Shown here: positions 12,110 to 23,855 of the stretch, one piece after another | Layout of the letters: each line of letters starts with the position of its first letter | Numbering within the stretch: position 1 is the first letter of the stretch | Made by a program: the position numbers and the translations under genes | The notes under the pieces: model-generated | What the model was told of the DNA's origin: nothing | What the model saw: the letters and a program-made list of their open reading frames with translations, nothing else | Databases searched by the model: none | NCBI GenBank assembly: GCA_036867785.1 | Contig: CP145425.1 | Coordinates: 1 to 64,000, forward strand | Reading direction: 5' to 3' | Length of the DNA stretch: 64,000 nt | Source of the DNA: Plasmodiophora brassicae | Lineage: Eukaryota; Endomyxa: Phytomyxea; Phytomyxea; Plasmodiophorida

Positions 12110-12863
12110 ATGCGTGCGCTCGTGGTGGCGGCAGCGATCGTGGCGGCCGCTGCGGCTGCCTGTCCGCACGAGGAGGTGGGTGGCGGCCGTACCGCCGCCC
12201 TGCGCGCCCTGTTCCAGACCTGGACGTCGTCGTGGATGAAGGGGCCAGCAGCGCCGCCTGCTCGTGGCGACCTCCGCTCCGGAACATCGCCATGTCAACC
12301 CTACATCGACGTGCTGTGCGGCAACGTGCCCAACGCGCACCTGCCCATCGTGTTCTGCCTGGCCCACAACGTGCACGTTGTCGACGACCAGTGCCGCGAC
12401 GACCTGCTCCTGCACGGCGAGATCGCCTGCGCCGATGACGCCCAGGTCGTCGGGTACGTTCGGGGCCCACCTCGCAATCCAGTGGGTGACGGCAAGTGGG
12501 TGCCTGACACATTCGTTCAGGGTGCTGTCCCTTCGTGAACTTGCCAAGTACAAGGACGTCGTCAGCGCGGGTTGCCGGGCCTACCTGGCCGACCATGTGC
12601 TGGGAGACGCCCCCGGTGTCGTCGAGTTCGACAGCGACCCTGTGCTCGCGGGTGCCCAGGGCCAGGATGCGGACGGTGTTCAGGTTCAGCACGCGCACGA
12701 CGCCGTCGTCGTGCTGCTGCTGGCCCTGCTGACCGGGAGCGTCGTGGTCACCATCGCGGCCCTGTCAAAGATCACGTCGCTGACCGACCAACAGGACGCC
12801 CTCGGTGACAAGTCATCCAGGGCCGACGAGTCGACATATGTACCTCCGGCGCCCATCGCCTAA
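12110..12863 (+). CDS. GLG1-like cysteine-rich type I membrane protein
   Basis: About 228 residues. The ATG at 12110 starts an alanine-rich signal peptide (MRALVVAAAIVAAAAAAC). The ectodomain holds paired-cysteine motifs (YIDVLCGNVPNAHLPIVFCL and VDDQCRDDLL) spaced like the repeats of Golgi apparatus protein 1 (GLG1/CFR-1), a secretory-pathway glycoprotein. A hydrophobic C-terminal segment (AVVVLLLALLTGSVVVTIAA) gives a single membrane span with a short cytoplasmic tail. One intron at 12454-12520 (67 bases) restores the frame. With only about one to two repeats it is far shorter than animal GLG1, so the function need not be the same. Confidence 0.65.
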
Positions 12864-13284
12864 CAAACGCTGCAGCGCTGATGGGCCTGCATGAGCGCGT
12901 GTGTTCAAGAGCGCACGTAGGGACCCTTGGCACCTTGATCGATAGGCGCGGCTGCACGTCAGCAGCAGGCGCGGGTGGCAACACGTTCAGCGGCACCTTC
13001 ATACGTGACGACCAGAAAGGATCGGCTTGCTCCCGAGGGACGATACCGGTCGGATGACAACGCGACCTCCTGCTGTGTCCATGGATGGGTGGGTGCGTCG
13101 ACGCTGAAGAACGTGTGCCCGACGTCGAAAGCGACGTCAGCGGGTCGGGATCACTGCCGGTGTGTGCCTGTAGCGTATGATCGTCAGCACCGATAAGTGA
13201 ACTGCCGAATGCGGCTAATAGTCCATCCGGCAGGCTGTTTGACATCCGAAGACCTGGAACAATCTACCTAGACTGATTTCGTTT
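12864..13284. other. Intergenic spacer between convergent genes
   Basis: Lies between the 3' ends of two genes pointing toward each other. No coding pattern or repeat seen. Confidence 0.6.
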
Positions 13285-14325
13285 TTATCGTTCGAGGTTG
13301 GCTCTGATGGCGCACAGGGCGATGCTGTCCTTGATGGTCACCTGGTCGGGCATGGGCGACGAGTGACGTCTGTGAACACCGGTTGTTGGCCTTCGCTGAT
13401 GCAGTCGTATCGTTGAGGACTGTCGAGCCTGTGCCTTCGTGCACCAGTCGTTCTTCCATCCGATCAGGTCCAGCGGGGCGCCGATCGTCACGTTGCCGTT
13501 CCCGGCGGATGATGACCTCAAACGTGGGCGGGCCGGTACGGTCGACGCCGTCGATGGCAAGCTAGGCGCGGCCTTGCATGTGGTCCATCCAGGCCACCTT
13601 CGAGCGATGCTGGCCGGGCTGTCGCCATACATATCGATAGGCATCTGGAACTGTTGTACCTGCACCGCCCGCATCACAGTAGGTGCTGCTTCGTTCATCG
13701 CCGCCATCATGGCATTGCCGTCCATCGATGCGGACCTCGCATGACCTCCATGCTGCGGGACACGCTCCCGATTAGAGGACTCAGCAGTCCTCAGCGACCC
13801 CGCCGATGCCCATCGACGCATCTGGCGCTGGCCAGGCTGCACAGTTGCAACTGAAGACGGTGGCGGTGACGTCGCAGAACGCTGCCGACGACGTGGGTAC
13901 TCTGGTGCAGCGGTGCCGACGTCGTCGCGAGCGAGGTCTTTGTATACGCGAGCGGCGGCGCCACCCTGGGGATCAGTAATCCGCTCGAAGAGGACATCAA
14001 GGAAAGCCGCGTAATGCCCAGGTTGGAGCGACGCGGTCCACAGGTCGACGACCTCGAACAGCGAAGACAGGAACGCGTCTTTGGTCATGCCGTGTTTGGA
14101 CGCCCGACCGGGTGGCAGGTCACGTTGCCATTCGCGCCTCGCCTGGACGCGCCCCCCGTGCCCAACGCCCAGGGCTGTACAGATTAGCTTGTAGACCTGG
14201 ACGAACTGGTCGCGATGGAGCACGTCGCGAGCGCCGAACGCATGCCAGAAACGTTCCAGACGCTGTACGACGGCCGGGTGCTTGCGCAGGGCCTCGCGCT
14301 GACGTAACGCTGCCGACGAGTACAT
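13285..14325 (-). CDS. Unrecognised protein with EF-hand-like helical region
   Basis: A long minus-strand frame of about 346 residues from the ATG at 14325 (an upstream in-frame ATG at 14511 is also possible). The first 130 residues look like a folded helical domain (REALRKHPAVVQRLERFWHA, then RDQFVQVYKLICTALG and MTKDAFLSSLFEVVDLW), reminiscent of EF-hand-type helix pairs but without calcium-loop acids. The rest is low-complexity, rich in Ser, Arg, Pro and Met. No intron is needed. Evidence for coding is the long open frame and the ordered N-terminal domain; I do not recognise a family. Confidence 0.5.
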   Translation of the reverse strand: MYSSAALRQREALRKHPAVVQRLERFWHAFGARDVLHRDQFVQVYKLICTALGVGHGGRVQARREWQRDLPPGRASKHGMTKDAFLSSLFEVVDLWTASLQPGHYAAFLDVLFERITDPQGGAAARVYKDLARDDVGTAAPEYPRRRQRSATSPPPSSVATVQPGQRQMRRWASAGSLRTAESSNRERVPQHGGHARSASMDGNAMMAAMNEAAPTVMRAVQVQQFQMPIDMYGDSPASIARRWPGWTTCKAAPSLPSTASTVPARPRLRSSSAGNGNVTIGAPLDLIGWKNDWCTKAQARQSSTIRLHQRRPTTGVHRRHSSPMPDQVTIKDSIALCAIRANLER

Positions 14326-14639
14326 GGACAAGTCGCCTTGCGCGCGAATCGTATGCACGTCCACTGGTGCGGTTACTGCACGACCTTCCGTGGCGCCGTC
14401 CCCATGCAACAACGGCGGTTCGAACCAGAACTGCCTCGGGTGGCGGCGACGGACGCGTCGACGGTGCCGGGCGCCGTGGATCCCGATTCGGGATGCATCC
14501 ACAGCCGCCATTCTCCGATTACAATGCCATCTTTGGCAATCAGACGACCTGATCTTAACAGGAAGCGTACTAATAATTGGCGATCGATGGGATGAAACGT
14601 GACTGGAATACCACGACACTGTCCTTCGCAAGGACGTGA

Positions 14640-15913
14640 TCTGATCTACCGAATCAGATGCCCGCCAGGCATATCGTTAGTCGTGCACGTTTTAATTTGG
14701 TCTCATGTCGCCCCTTGCTTTGCGCGCGTCGCTGTGGTGAGAGGTCCGGGCCTGGCTCCCTGCGGCCATTGACGTCGGCTGTACTCGAGATTGAGGAACG
14801 CATCGACAATGCTCCCTTTGATGGAGCCACTTCACCTGTGTCAACACTATTGCTGATCAGCGACCGACTGCCAGCAATGTGGTTAACCACGCTCCACAAC
14901 AGCCCGTCCACGTGGCACACACCTCCCGGCGCTGTTTGAGGAAACAGCTGCGCTCTCTCAGCATGCTTTCCCCTCCAATGTAGAGCGCGAACGAGATCAG
15001 TGGGCTCCCCCGTTGCCCGGCCGGGATGCTTTTGTATGTGTGCCGTCCATTCCTCTCTCCTTGTCAAAGTAGAGGAATACCGAATGGCGCTCTTGACAGA
15101 AGAACACGAAGCTAGCGTTTATTTCGGCAGGCAAATACCACACTCGCATTCAATGACGTGCACCCAGCGATTCCAGGCCAGCGGAAGGCCTCATCGGTCC
15201 GGTAATCGCCTCGATGAGATTGCCTTCCAGCGTACGTACGTGCTCGGTTGACAAAGACAAAGGGGAAATGCAGACCGAGTCTGCATATTCTTGGCCCCGT
15301 CGACAAAGGCGCAAGATGGAACGCAGATAATATTCGATACGTCACGTCTATGGATAGCGACTGCTTAGTTAGGGAGCCAACAACGTGGTGCCATCAGGCT
15401 GCACCGTACGTGCAGGTCAATACATGGATCAAGGGGTAACGACCGGCGACAGACGAATTAGGTGCTGATGACGTCGACGATGGCAGTAGACCAACGAGGA
15501 GTGGAAGGAGCAGCAGCAAGCGGCGCCATACCTCATGGGCATCGGAGGACAGGGCGGCGAACAGCATGACCAACGGTGTTCTTGGTGACAGAACTGGACA
15601 GCAGGCCGTCCAAAGCAAACCTGAATTCTGTGCGGGCTCCTGGACCTGGTCCCAAGCCAGGACGCACAGGCAATCGTCGGCGGGAGTTGGCCGATGGCTC
15701 GTGACGTCAGGAGCACTTCCTGACCCAGTGACCTTACCCTAAGCTAATGCAAGTCGTCGCAGCGACGTGGGTGCCTTCACGAGAACGACCGCAGTTAGAA
15801 CAACAGAGCACGGCCTGTCGAGACGGGATCGAATAGGTATGCACAGACCGGGGCACCAAGCGACATAATTCGCACTGAATTGTACTGATTGCCTATGGGT
15901 GGGTATTCCGGTA
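14640..15913. other. 1.3 kb gap, nothing recognised
   Basis: Several short open frames overlap on both strands, none with a family motif. A minus-strand leucine-rich stretch at about 15500 resembles a signal peptide but has no ATG. I see no repeat. It may hold promoter or 3' sequence of the flanking genes. Confidence 0.5.
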
Positions 15914-18900
15914 TCAGAGCTCACCTTTGTCGGACTCGGCGGATGCCGCGCTGTCGTCATCAGGCACGGTTTCCGAGTCTGCCTGTCGCGGTTGCGCCGG
16001 TTCTTCGGTGTCCTTGCTGGTCTCCGCCTTGCCGGATTTCGCTGCCTTGGTATTGTTGGTCTTTGCCTTGGGCTTGGGCGGTGGTTTCGGAATGCGAAGC
16101 AGACGGTCCGCGCTCAGTTTGAGCTGTTTCGCCTCTTTGACAAGATCGGCAGCCATGAACGCTGGATTGTCGTATGCCGACTGCATGCACGCAAACGTTA
16201 GGTCACACTTCGACGAACACGAAACGGAGACAAGGCGGTCACGCGGACCTTCTGCGCCTGCCATTCGAGCCGCTCAGCGAGGTACGCCGCGGTCGAGTTC
16301 AGGGCTCCTTCCAAGGCATCAACGGACGAGGACGGAATCCATTCCATGGACTTGCGCATTCTCTCGATAGACGAACGCGTCTCTGTGGACAAGGGAAGGT
16401 CTCAGAATGGTCGTAGAGGCTTATGCGAACAGTCCGTCTTACTTTCGATCGTATCTTGGGCGAGACGGACCGCCTCAGGTCGAGCCCTGGCTTCCCGAAC
16501 GCGAACGAATATGTTGTCGGACAGTTCCTTAAACGACGCCAGCTTGTTGTTGTACAGTGACGGGGACTCCTCCTCGGGATGGTCATCGTAGATCCAGTCT
16601 TCGGCCTCGGTCAATGCCTTCACGACCGCTTCTCGTTCGGCCTCGCGCGACACCTCCTCGACGTCCGAATCAGACATGCGGGGCCTGGTCTCGTAGATGT
16701 GCGCCTCGAGTCTGTTGCGTGCCTCGGCAATATCAGCCGTCCATTGATCGGCCTTGTCCAGCCGCTCCAGTGTGTCACGAGACGCTTGCAGAGCCGACTC
16801 ATCCATCAGGCCAATCGGGCCGAGCGACGCCACCGAGATCGTCAACGATGTGCGGTGCGTCTTGGTAACGGGTCGCATCTCCACCGTCTCCGATTTCTCG
16901 TCGGGTGCCTTGTCGTCAGACGACACGTCGTCCTGTTTATCGCCACCATCCTCTGACTCCGCCTTCTTGTCATCTTTGGTCGACACCTTCGCCTTGGGTG
17001 ACGCCTTTTTCGGCGCAGGCTCCATGGTCGTTTGCTGGACGGTGACCTCGCCGGACACCAGGCTAACGACGCCATCGGATGTCAGCTCGAACGACAACTG
17101 CACCTTGGGTTCGCCGTGCTCGCTGTACTTCGCAACGGCGTCCTTGATACCGGTGACCGTGTACTTGGCGATGCGCGGGTCGGCTCCGACCGGCAGGCGC
17201 CCGGCTTCATCGTGGAACAGCTCGACCGTAACATCCCCGCTACGAGGCACCGTCACGTGACGTTTCGCATTGACGCGAGCTCCTCGGCTAAACAGCGACG
17301 CGCGCTTCGTCCACGGGTCGGCCCCATCCGATGCTGTGCAGAACAGGGGTCAACAGCGAATCCAAAACTAACGACACGTTCGTTACGCGTACCTGGTTCA
17401 GCATCGGCGAGACGGATGCCGACCGGGAACTGAAGTTTGTCGATCATACCAATCTTGCGCACGCGGAACGAGGCACTCTTGTTGGCAGCGTGGAACGCGG
17501 CACCCTGCGCCATGGCTTCGTCGGCGTTCAGGTTCTGCTCCAGGTCGCTCCGCTGGAGCGCTTCCTTGAGGATTTCGTGCACCCGCGGGATACGACTGCT
17601 GCCCCCGATCAGGACGAACGCGTCGACCTGGTCCTTGGTGACGCCCGCTGCAGACAGGGCGGACTCCACAACAGGGGCGACGCGTTCGAACAGGTCGGCG
17701 GACGCATCGTACAGATCGGACCGCAGGACGTGCGTCTTGAAGTCGAGGTCCTTGAATACGCTCTCGACCTGGACAACGATTTCCTGCACAGCAACACTCA
17801 GCGACATATTCCCGGGACCGATCATTCGTTCGGCACTGACCTTGTTGGCCGATAGGATCTCCTTCGTCTTCGTCGACGTGTCGCGCAGCTTCGCCATCGT
17901 TCGTAATGACGACCGAATATCGTCATCGTAACCTGCCTTCTTGGCCTGTTCCTGGACCCTGGCCGCCAGCATGTCCGTCAGACGCAGGTCGAACGCCTGC
18001 CCGCCCAGCGATTCGTCCCACGCTGACCCGAGGACCTCGAACTGGCCAATGGTCTGGTTGGACAACCCTGCGATCCGGGAGGCAGGTCAGGTTGCAGATT
18101 CGAAACGCACGACCGGCAGGCAGCAAGTACCGCTCTTGACGTTGTAGGCCGAGTACTTGACGACGGTGACGGAAGTGTCCGTCGCGCCCATGTTGAAGAA
18201 GCACGCCGTGTGCGTCTCGGACACGTTGTACTGTCGGTCGATGCTGTACTGGACGGCGGCCGCCGTGTTCTCGTTGATCAGCGAGATGACGTTGAGGCCG
18301 GCGATCTTGGCGGCATCCAGGACGGCCTGTCGCTCGGCCTGGCTGAAATAGACCGGAACCGTGATGACGACGTCGTCGATGCTGATGCCCGTCTCCTTCT
18401 TCGCGTTACGCTGGACAACGCGTAGCAGCATGGCGGTCAGCTCCTCCACCGTATACGCCTCGCCTTTGTATTCCATGGCGATCGTCCCGCGTTCGGTCGG
18501 TTTGAACACATACGGAAACCCTGCTCAGCGACAAATGAGGAGACTGCTTCCCACCCTGGCCGACTCGTTCCTGTACCTGCATCGATCAACTGTTGCTGCT
18601 GTGGGCAGCCGAACGGCTTGCCCAGCAGGCGCCGGGTCCACGCGAACGCGGCATCCGGTGACTTTGCCAGGCGCTCCTTGGCGTTCGTCCCATACAGCCG
18701 TTGTTCACCGCCGAACGCGACAATGGCGGGCATGGCCCGCTTCGACGCTTCATCCAGGACGATGGTGAATGCGAAGCCGGGCGCCACCGCCGACGTCTTG
18801 ATAAACAGCGTCCCCAGATCGATACCCAGCACGGCCGCATGCCCGGCACCGCCGAGCAGTACGCCGACCAGCAGCACGGCGACCAGCGCCCATCGTGGCG

Positions 18901-18916
18901 CCGCCGCCGACGACAT
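15914..18916 (-). CDS. HYOU1: HYOU1/Grp170-type ER Hsp70 chaperone
   Basis: A lumenal Hsp110-like chaperone and nucleotide exchange factor for ER BiP. The ATG at 18916 begins a signal peptide (WALVAVLLVGVLLGG), followed by the ATPase phosphate loop VLGIDLGTLFIKTSAV, then VITVPVYFSQAERQAVL, an adenosine-motif FVLIGGSSRIPRV, and NADEAMAQGAAF. The beta-sandwich is followed by an acidic Lys/Ser linker and a helical lid. The C-terminus is SDKGEL, a plausible variant of the KDEL retrieval signal (human HYOU1 ends NDEL). Five introns restore the family reading: 18521-18576, 18068-18130, 17334-17392, 16383-16442 and 16181-16248, all 56-68 bases, mostly phase 1. Identity is supported along the whole length. 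Confidence 0.93.
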
Positions 18917-19326
18917 TGTTTGCCCGGATCACACTGACCAGCTCGCGCGTTGTCACTGACAGACGAACGAGAGACGACGGCCCGGGACCGTCGCGGACTG
19001 CGCAATGTCGACCCACCCGATGGCGGCCAGCGATGACGTGGCACCGACACCGTGGCGAATCATTTGCCATGGCGTGCATCGTTTTTTTTTGTTGTTGTTG
19101 GATGCCCAACTGACGTGGCGCAGACGTTTTTCGTCAGCGTTCTGTCCATCCCACTCCGTGTCGCTCAAACGAATCTGGTCGCGCGGCATTGCAGCTTGAG
19201 GGGCACCGTACCAGTAAGAGTGGTTGACCTGGCGATAGGCAGCGTCTCGTAAACGACCACGTTTGACGATCGGACCCTTCCCACGAAACGGAGCGGTTAT
19301 ACATTTATGTACAGATAGTCTATCGT
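18917..19326. other. Spacer upstream of HYOU1
   Basis: Contains the 3' flank of the EAF gene and the promoter side of HYOU1. A short T-rich run with GTT units sits at about 19082. No gene seen. Confidence 0.6.
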
Positions 19327-19926
19327 TTATTCGGAAAATGAATCCTCGGACCCTTCGAGTTCGTCGTCGTCGTTGTCGTCGGTGTCGTCGATGATGCTGT
19401 CGAGGTCGGGCTGCAGAGGGGCGGGCGCCTGGTTCGCCGTGCTGCTGGCGGTGTCGATGCTGGCGAGCCGGTGTGCGGCCATCTCGCCACCGCGCCGGTC
19501 GTGCGTCAGGTTCTTGACGGTGACGGCGACGCCCTCGAGGCGGAACGACCCGCCGTTGTCGTCCGGGTCGAACACGAGCATGCAGTCGACGGCCTTGCCG
19601 GGCTCGGCCTTGCCCTGGAACGAGATGGGCGCGCCCGTCGCCGACTGATTGTGCAAATCGCAGACGGCCTTGTCCGACGCGGACACGGTCAGGCACCCGA
19701 CGCGGTCGACATCCGCCGACTGCGGCCGGAAATCATCTACACACGCAGCACACGACGAGCATCAGGCCTTGCCCCAACGCAGAGAAGAGCGCGCGCGCGT
19801 GCGTGCTCCCTCCATACATCGCAACGCGTAGATCGACGGGCAAGACAGGTCGCCGACGGTGACCTGGTAGGTTCGGGACGGGTCCGGGCGGTCGTCCGCG
19901 ACGACATCGGCGGCGATCGACGCCAT
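19327..19926 (-). CDS. EAF: ELL-associated factor (EAF) family protein
   Basis: About 170 residues. EAF proteins bind ELL and stimulate RNA polymerase II elongation. After MASIAADVV and a strand (RTYQVTVGDLS), the family signature SIYALRYDFRPQSAD appears, followed by the EAF fold: GAPISFQGKAEPGKAVDCML, then FDPDDNGGSFRLEGVAVTVK. The tail is acidic and Ser-rich (DSIIDDTDDNDDDELEGSED), as in animal EAFs, where it is the transactivation region. One intron at 19737-19817 (81 bases) splits the YDF motif and is supported by restoring it. Start chosen at the ATG at 19926. Confidence 0.8.
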
Positions 19927-20047
19927 CTCCGCTCGCTATGAATAGGGACCCCGGGCGGGAGTCGCTGACTTGAACCGCTAGCGCTGTACGTACGCCCGCG
20001 TACCAAACGCTACCGCGAGCCGATCTGTATTCGCAGGTGGACGGGCG

Positions 20048-21475
20048 TCAATCGGACCGGATCTGGTCGGGCAGGAGGAGCGTGTCGGGGCGCTCGCCGA
20101 CACGTTTCATGGTGAGCAGGGCGGCCAGGCGGCGGGCCTCGGCGATGGACCCGGCGGTGGCCTCGGCGACCAGGTCGTCGCGGATGAACAGGCCGACCCG
20201 GAACCGATTCAACCGGTCCCGTTCGTCGGCGCATTCGTCCAGGACGCGGTACGCTGGCAAGCCTGCGATCACGTCATCAGCAGCGTGCGACAAGGCGGGT
20301 GACAAACGACAACGTCCTGACATTGGTGTTTCCGTTGACAGACGGTCTGCACCCAGCTGATCGGGTCGACGTAGTACGAGTCCTCGCGGTTGTCCCAGAG
20401 AGCGGGCAGCAGACGTTGGTGGAAGAATCGGGAGACGGCATCGAGCCCTGCGACCCCGCCAGGGCATGAGTGTCACACGCGCATCGACAGGCGCAGAGCG
20501 TACCCTGATCCAGGTAGATGGCGCCGAGGAACGCCTCCAGGGCGTCCGCCTGAAACCGCTGCATGGCCTCATCGATCAGCGGCTTGCGGCTGCTGACGAC
20601 CAGGAACGGCTTCAGGCCGATCTGCGTCGCAATGGCGGCCCTCGACAGGACGCTGTTGTTCGTCATCGAGAACTGGTTCTTGTGCAGGCTCGCTGCCGAA
20701 CGAGCGCGTCAGCACGCATGGGATACTATCGCGTCACGACGGACGTGACACCGACCTTCGGAGACATTCTGCAGGGTCTGCACCGAGAACGACGCGCTGC
20801 GGCAGATGATCAGTGTCAACGGCGCGGCAGTGGATGGGATGCGGCTCACATGAGGAAATCCAGGAGAGCGTCGCCGACGAACGCCAGCGTGTGCAGCTTG
20901 AGAGGCAACGTCGCGTCCTTGATCCAGTCGACATCGACGAACGACGGATGGATCAGGGCCTGGGCGACGACGTCGACAGTGCAGTCGTGGAGGCCATGCC
21001 CGGCCAGGAACTTGGCCAGGTCGCCGAGGTACCCCTTGCGCAGCGGCAGCGTCGCCGGCAACCTGTACTCGGCGACCTGGAATTCCGGTCGCTGTACGCT
21101 ACCGGGCTGGAACTTTGGTAACGGCTCGTCCGACGACGGTTTGACAGCGACCTTTGTGGCTGGCCGCTGCAGTAGGTGGCCGAGACCCAGGCCTCCCAGC
21201 ACGGTGGGCCCCGAGTTCGCCGCCCGCGACACGCCCGGTGACACGTCCTGGCAATGCTGCATCATCATACCCCTCAATGTTTCCATGCCCGCCCCCTTCG
21301 CAACGTCCTGCGCCTCGCCATGGCCCGCCTCGTTCTGCGCCCGCTTCTTCTTGTGCTCCCGCGCCGGTTTCGGTTTCTCCTTGGTCAGCAGATGCCCCAA
21401 CCCGATCTGTTCCAGCACGGACGGCTTGCCACTGAACGCTCTGGCCATGCCCACCCATCTGACCCGCATCGTCAT
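20048..21475 (-). CDS. MRPL44: Mitochondrial ribosomal protein mL44 (RNase III-like plus dsRBD)
   Basis: A basic N-terminus (MTMRVRWVGMARAFSGKPS) fits a mitochondrial presequence. An RNase III-like fold follows (LAKFLAGHGL, VAQALIHPSFVD, LAFVGDALLDFL, ADALEAFLGAIYLDQG) and then a double-stranded RNA-binding domain (YRVLDECADERDR to AEARRLAALLTMKR). The usual RNase III catalytic motif E-x-LG-D is altered (HTLAFVGDALLD), as expected for the non-catalytic mL44 branch. Introns at 20797-20849, 20693-20755, 20448-20503 and 20263-20321 restore the fold, with a 41-base microexon at 20756-20796. An active mitochondrial RNase III is the alternative. It is divergently placed with the exchanger gene. Confidence 0.8.
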
Positions 21476-21903
21476 GCCTGCAGCAGGCACGGGAGGGGCG
21501 GCTGGCGCCCGAAACAGAGTCCCGCGGTCGAGCGCGCGCTGCAGCCGTGCAGCACCCACCAGCGCAGGCGCACGGCAAAACGCTGCGGCAACGCTCCTCC
21601 CCGTCCGTTGCAGATCGACGCGACCGCAACGAGCCTTATGCGTAATCATCCACCTAGTAGTACCGACCACTCGCAACGTCGTCGATGGTTCAGGTGCCTT
21701 GCGTTTACGTGTACTCTGGAGGAGTTCGGGGGGTTTCTGCTGCGCCGTGAAGCGCATTGGGTTGCTTCAGGGACATGTACGAAGCTGTGCGATCGATACA
21801 ATGCAGTCTGGGCGCGCGGACGGGGGCGGGCGGCGCTGTTCGCACCCGGCAAAACGGGGAGGTGCGGCACCGACGTCCCGGTAGGTACAGGTAGGTAGTC
21901 GAA
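21476..21903. other. Short divergent intergenic region
   Basis: 428 bases between the start codons of mL44 (minus) and the Na+/Ca2+ exchanger (plus), so it must hold both promoters. Open frames extend into it on both strands, but I see no family match. Confidence 0.5.
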
Positions 21904-23855
21904 ATGGCGTCCAGCGTTCCCGTTTGGGTGGGTGCGGTGGCCCTGGTGGTGGCGTGCGCTGGGCAGGCGGCGGCGGGCGCTGAGTGCCAGCATGTTGCCG
22001 AGTCGGCCAGAGCGCATGGCCTGTCGCAATGCGCGTACGCGCGCGCGTACTGTGCGGACGCCGCTGCCGGCTTCATCGACTGGCCCCGGTTCCGGTACTG
22101 CACGTCTTGGGTGGGGCCGCTTATCATCTGGCCTGCGCTCGTGCTCGCTTTCGCTGTTCTGCTGTCGCTGCTGTCCAGTACAGCGTCGACCTATTTCGTA
22201 CCCCCCGCGTTTGCGACGCATCGTTCGTCGTGTTCACCATCAGGCTTAGGCCCCATGTCTGCACCAGCTATCGCGGTCACTGCGCCTATCGCCTAACGTT
22301 GCGGGCGTGACGCTGCTGGCGTTCGGCAACGCCGCCCCCGATGTAAACCCCCCGCCGGCACGTCATCGGCGATGGCGTTTCTAATGGTGGCGTCGCAGAT
22401 CTTCACAGGGCTTGCCGGTGTTCGATCGGACAATGTCCCGCTGGTCCTATCCAGTGCTGTCGGTGCCGGCCTGTGCGTCGTTTCGTTCTGCCTCGGTACC
22501 CTGTTCGCCACTTGTCGACCATCGTTGCCGGCATTCATGCTCCGTCGGTAGGGTGTGTAATCATCGCCGCCCCAGCAAGAGTGGAGCACAGCACCCTGTT
22601 CTATCGCGACGTCGCCGCCTACATTGTCATCACTGGCTTCATCATCACGATTAGCGTCGGCCATCGTGTCCCAATGTGGCTGGCACTGTCGTTCCTCGTT
22701 CTGTACACGCTGTACGCCGCGTCCGTCATCGCGGCCTCCTTCATGGCACCAGCTCCTTCCGCTGTCACTGTACGAATTGCCACTGAAGATCGCCTTGTTG
22801 ACGGCCACCTGGATGAGTGCATTGTGTGCAGAAGGTGACCCTGGCTGGATCCGCAGGCGACATGAACTACGCCCTGCTTGACGACGAGCGAGAAGACCAA
22901 GGCCAGCAGGTTCCACTTCGTATCGTGTTACTCGAACGAGGGCAATCAACCGATGGTGCAGGCTCGTGTCGAATTGCAAGCGCAGACTGCCCATGGCCCT
23001 GACGCACTGCCGTTGTACGATTTCGGTCCACCCGGTGACGAGCAACGTTCCAGACCACGAACCAGTGAGCCGGATATGCTATCGTCAGCGACGTTCCTGA
23101 AACGTGCACGCCGGGCTGTCGAGCACCCGTTCACCGTATTAAGGTCAGCTACAATTCCTGATCCGGATGGTGGGTGGACGTTCCACGATCGTATCCAGAT
23201 ATGCGCGTCGCCCGTCGTTATCGTTGTTCTGTCGACGCTCGCGTTCGCGAACACGTCCGTCTTGGGCATGTCGCCTTGGGCGCTTGCTGTTGCAGTGTTC
23301 GGCTCAGCAGCCCTGTCCAGGTTGACGTATCGGCCCAAAGCATTGGTCGCCTCCTTCGGGTTTGTCTCCTCCATCGCATGGCTGTCCCTGCTGGCTGCCG
23401 AACTGGTCGGTGTCGTTCAAGCCATGGGCATCATCGCCAACCTGTCGACGTCGACGCTCGGTCTGACTGTACTGGCCATTGCGAATTCCGCTGGCGACAT
23501 TGTCACAAATGTCACGATTGCGACGCATACTGCAAATGGCCCAGCTTCCGCCATTTCGGCCTGCTTCGGTGCGCCGATCATGAGTGATCTTCTTGGCCTA
23601 GGGATATCGCTGACTACCGCCTGTGCGACCGCCTACCCGGCCGACGTCACCTTCAAGGTCGACCACCACGTTACGATCGGATGGGCGTTCCTGCTGGGCG
23701 TCCTGCTGGTCAATATGGTTGCCTTCCCGATGTACGACTTCGAACCGCCGCCTCGGTACGGTTGCGCGCTGATCGCCATCTACCTGGCGTTTCTGCTTGT
23801 ATCTGTACCACAGCGTTCTGGCTATTTGTGGACGTGCCTCGATGCAGGTACGTAG
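21904..23855 (+). CDS. SLC8B1: Mitochondrial-type Na+/Ca2+ (cation/Ca2+) exchanger, SLC8B1/NCLX family
   Basis: A cation/Ca2+ exchanger of the NCLX/CCX branch, which moves Ca2+ against Na+ or Li+ across the inner mitochondrial membrane in animals. It has a signal-like start and the family's paired-cysteine lumenal loop (CAYARAYCADAAAGFIDW), a first alpha repeat LRLSPNVAGVTLLAFGNAAP, a variable cytoplasmic loop, and a second alpha repeat LGLTVLAIANSAGD followed by SACFGAPIMSDLLGLGIS. The first repeat has GNAAPD where NCLX has GNGAPD, and the second has ANSAGD where it has GNSIGD. An intron at 22343-22398 is exact; others lie near 22.2, 22.55 and 22.85 kb. About eleven hydrophobic helices are visible. 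Confidence 0.88.

Noticed and set aside
15394-15618. Possible signal peptide on the minus strand (LLLLLPLLVGLLPSS)
   Set aside because: It has no ATG in a suitable position and no following domain.
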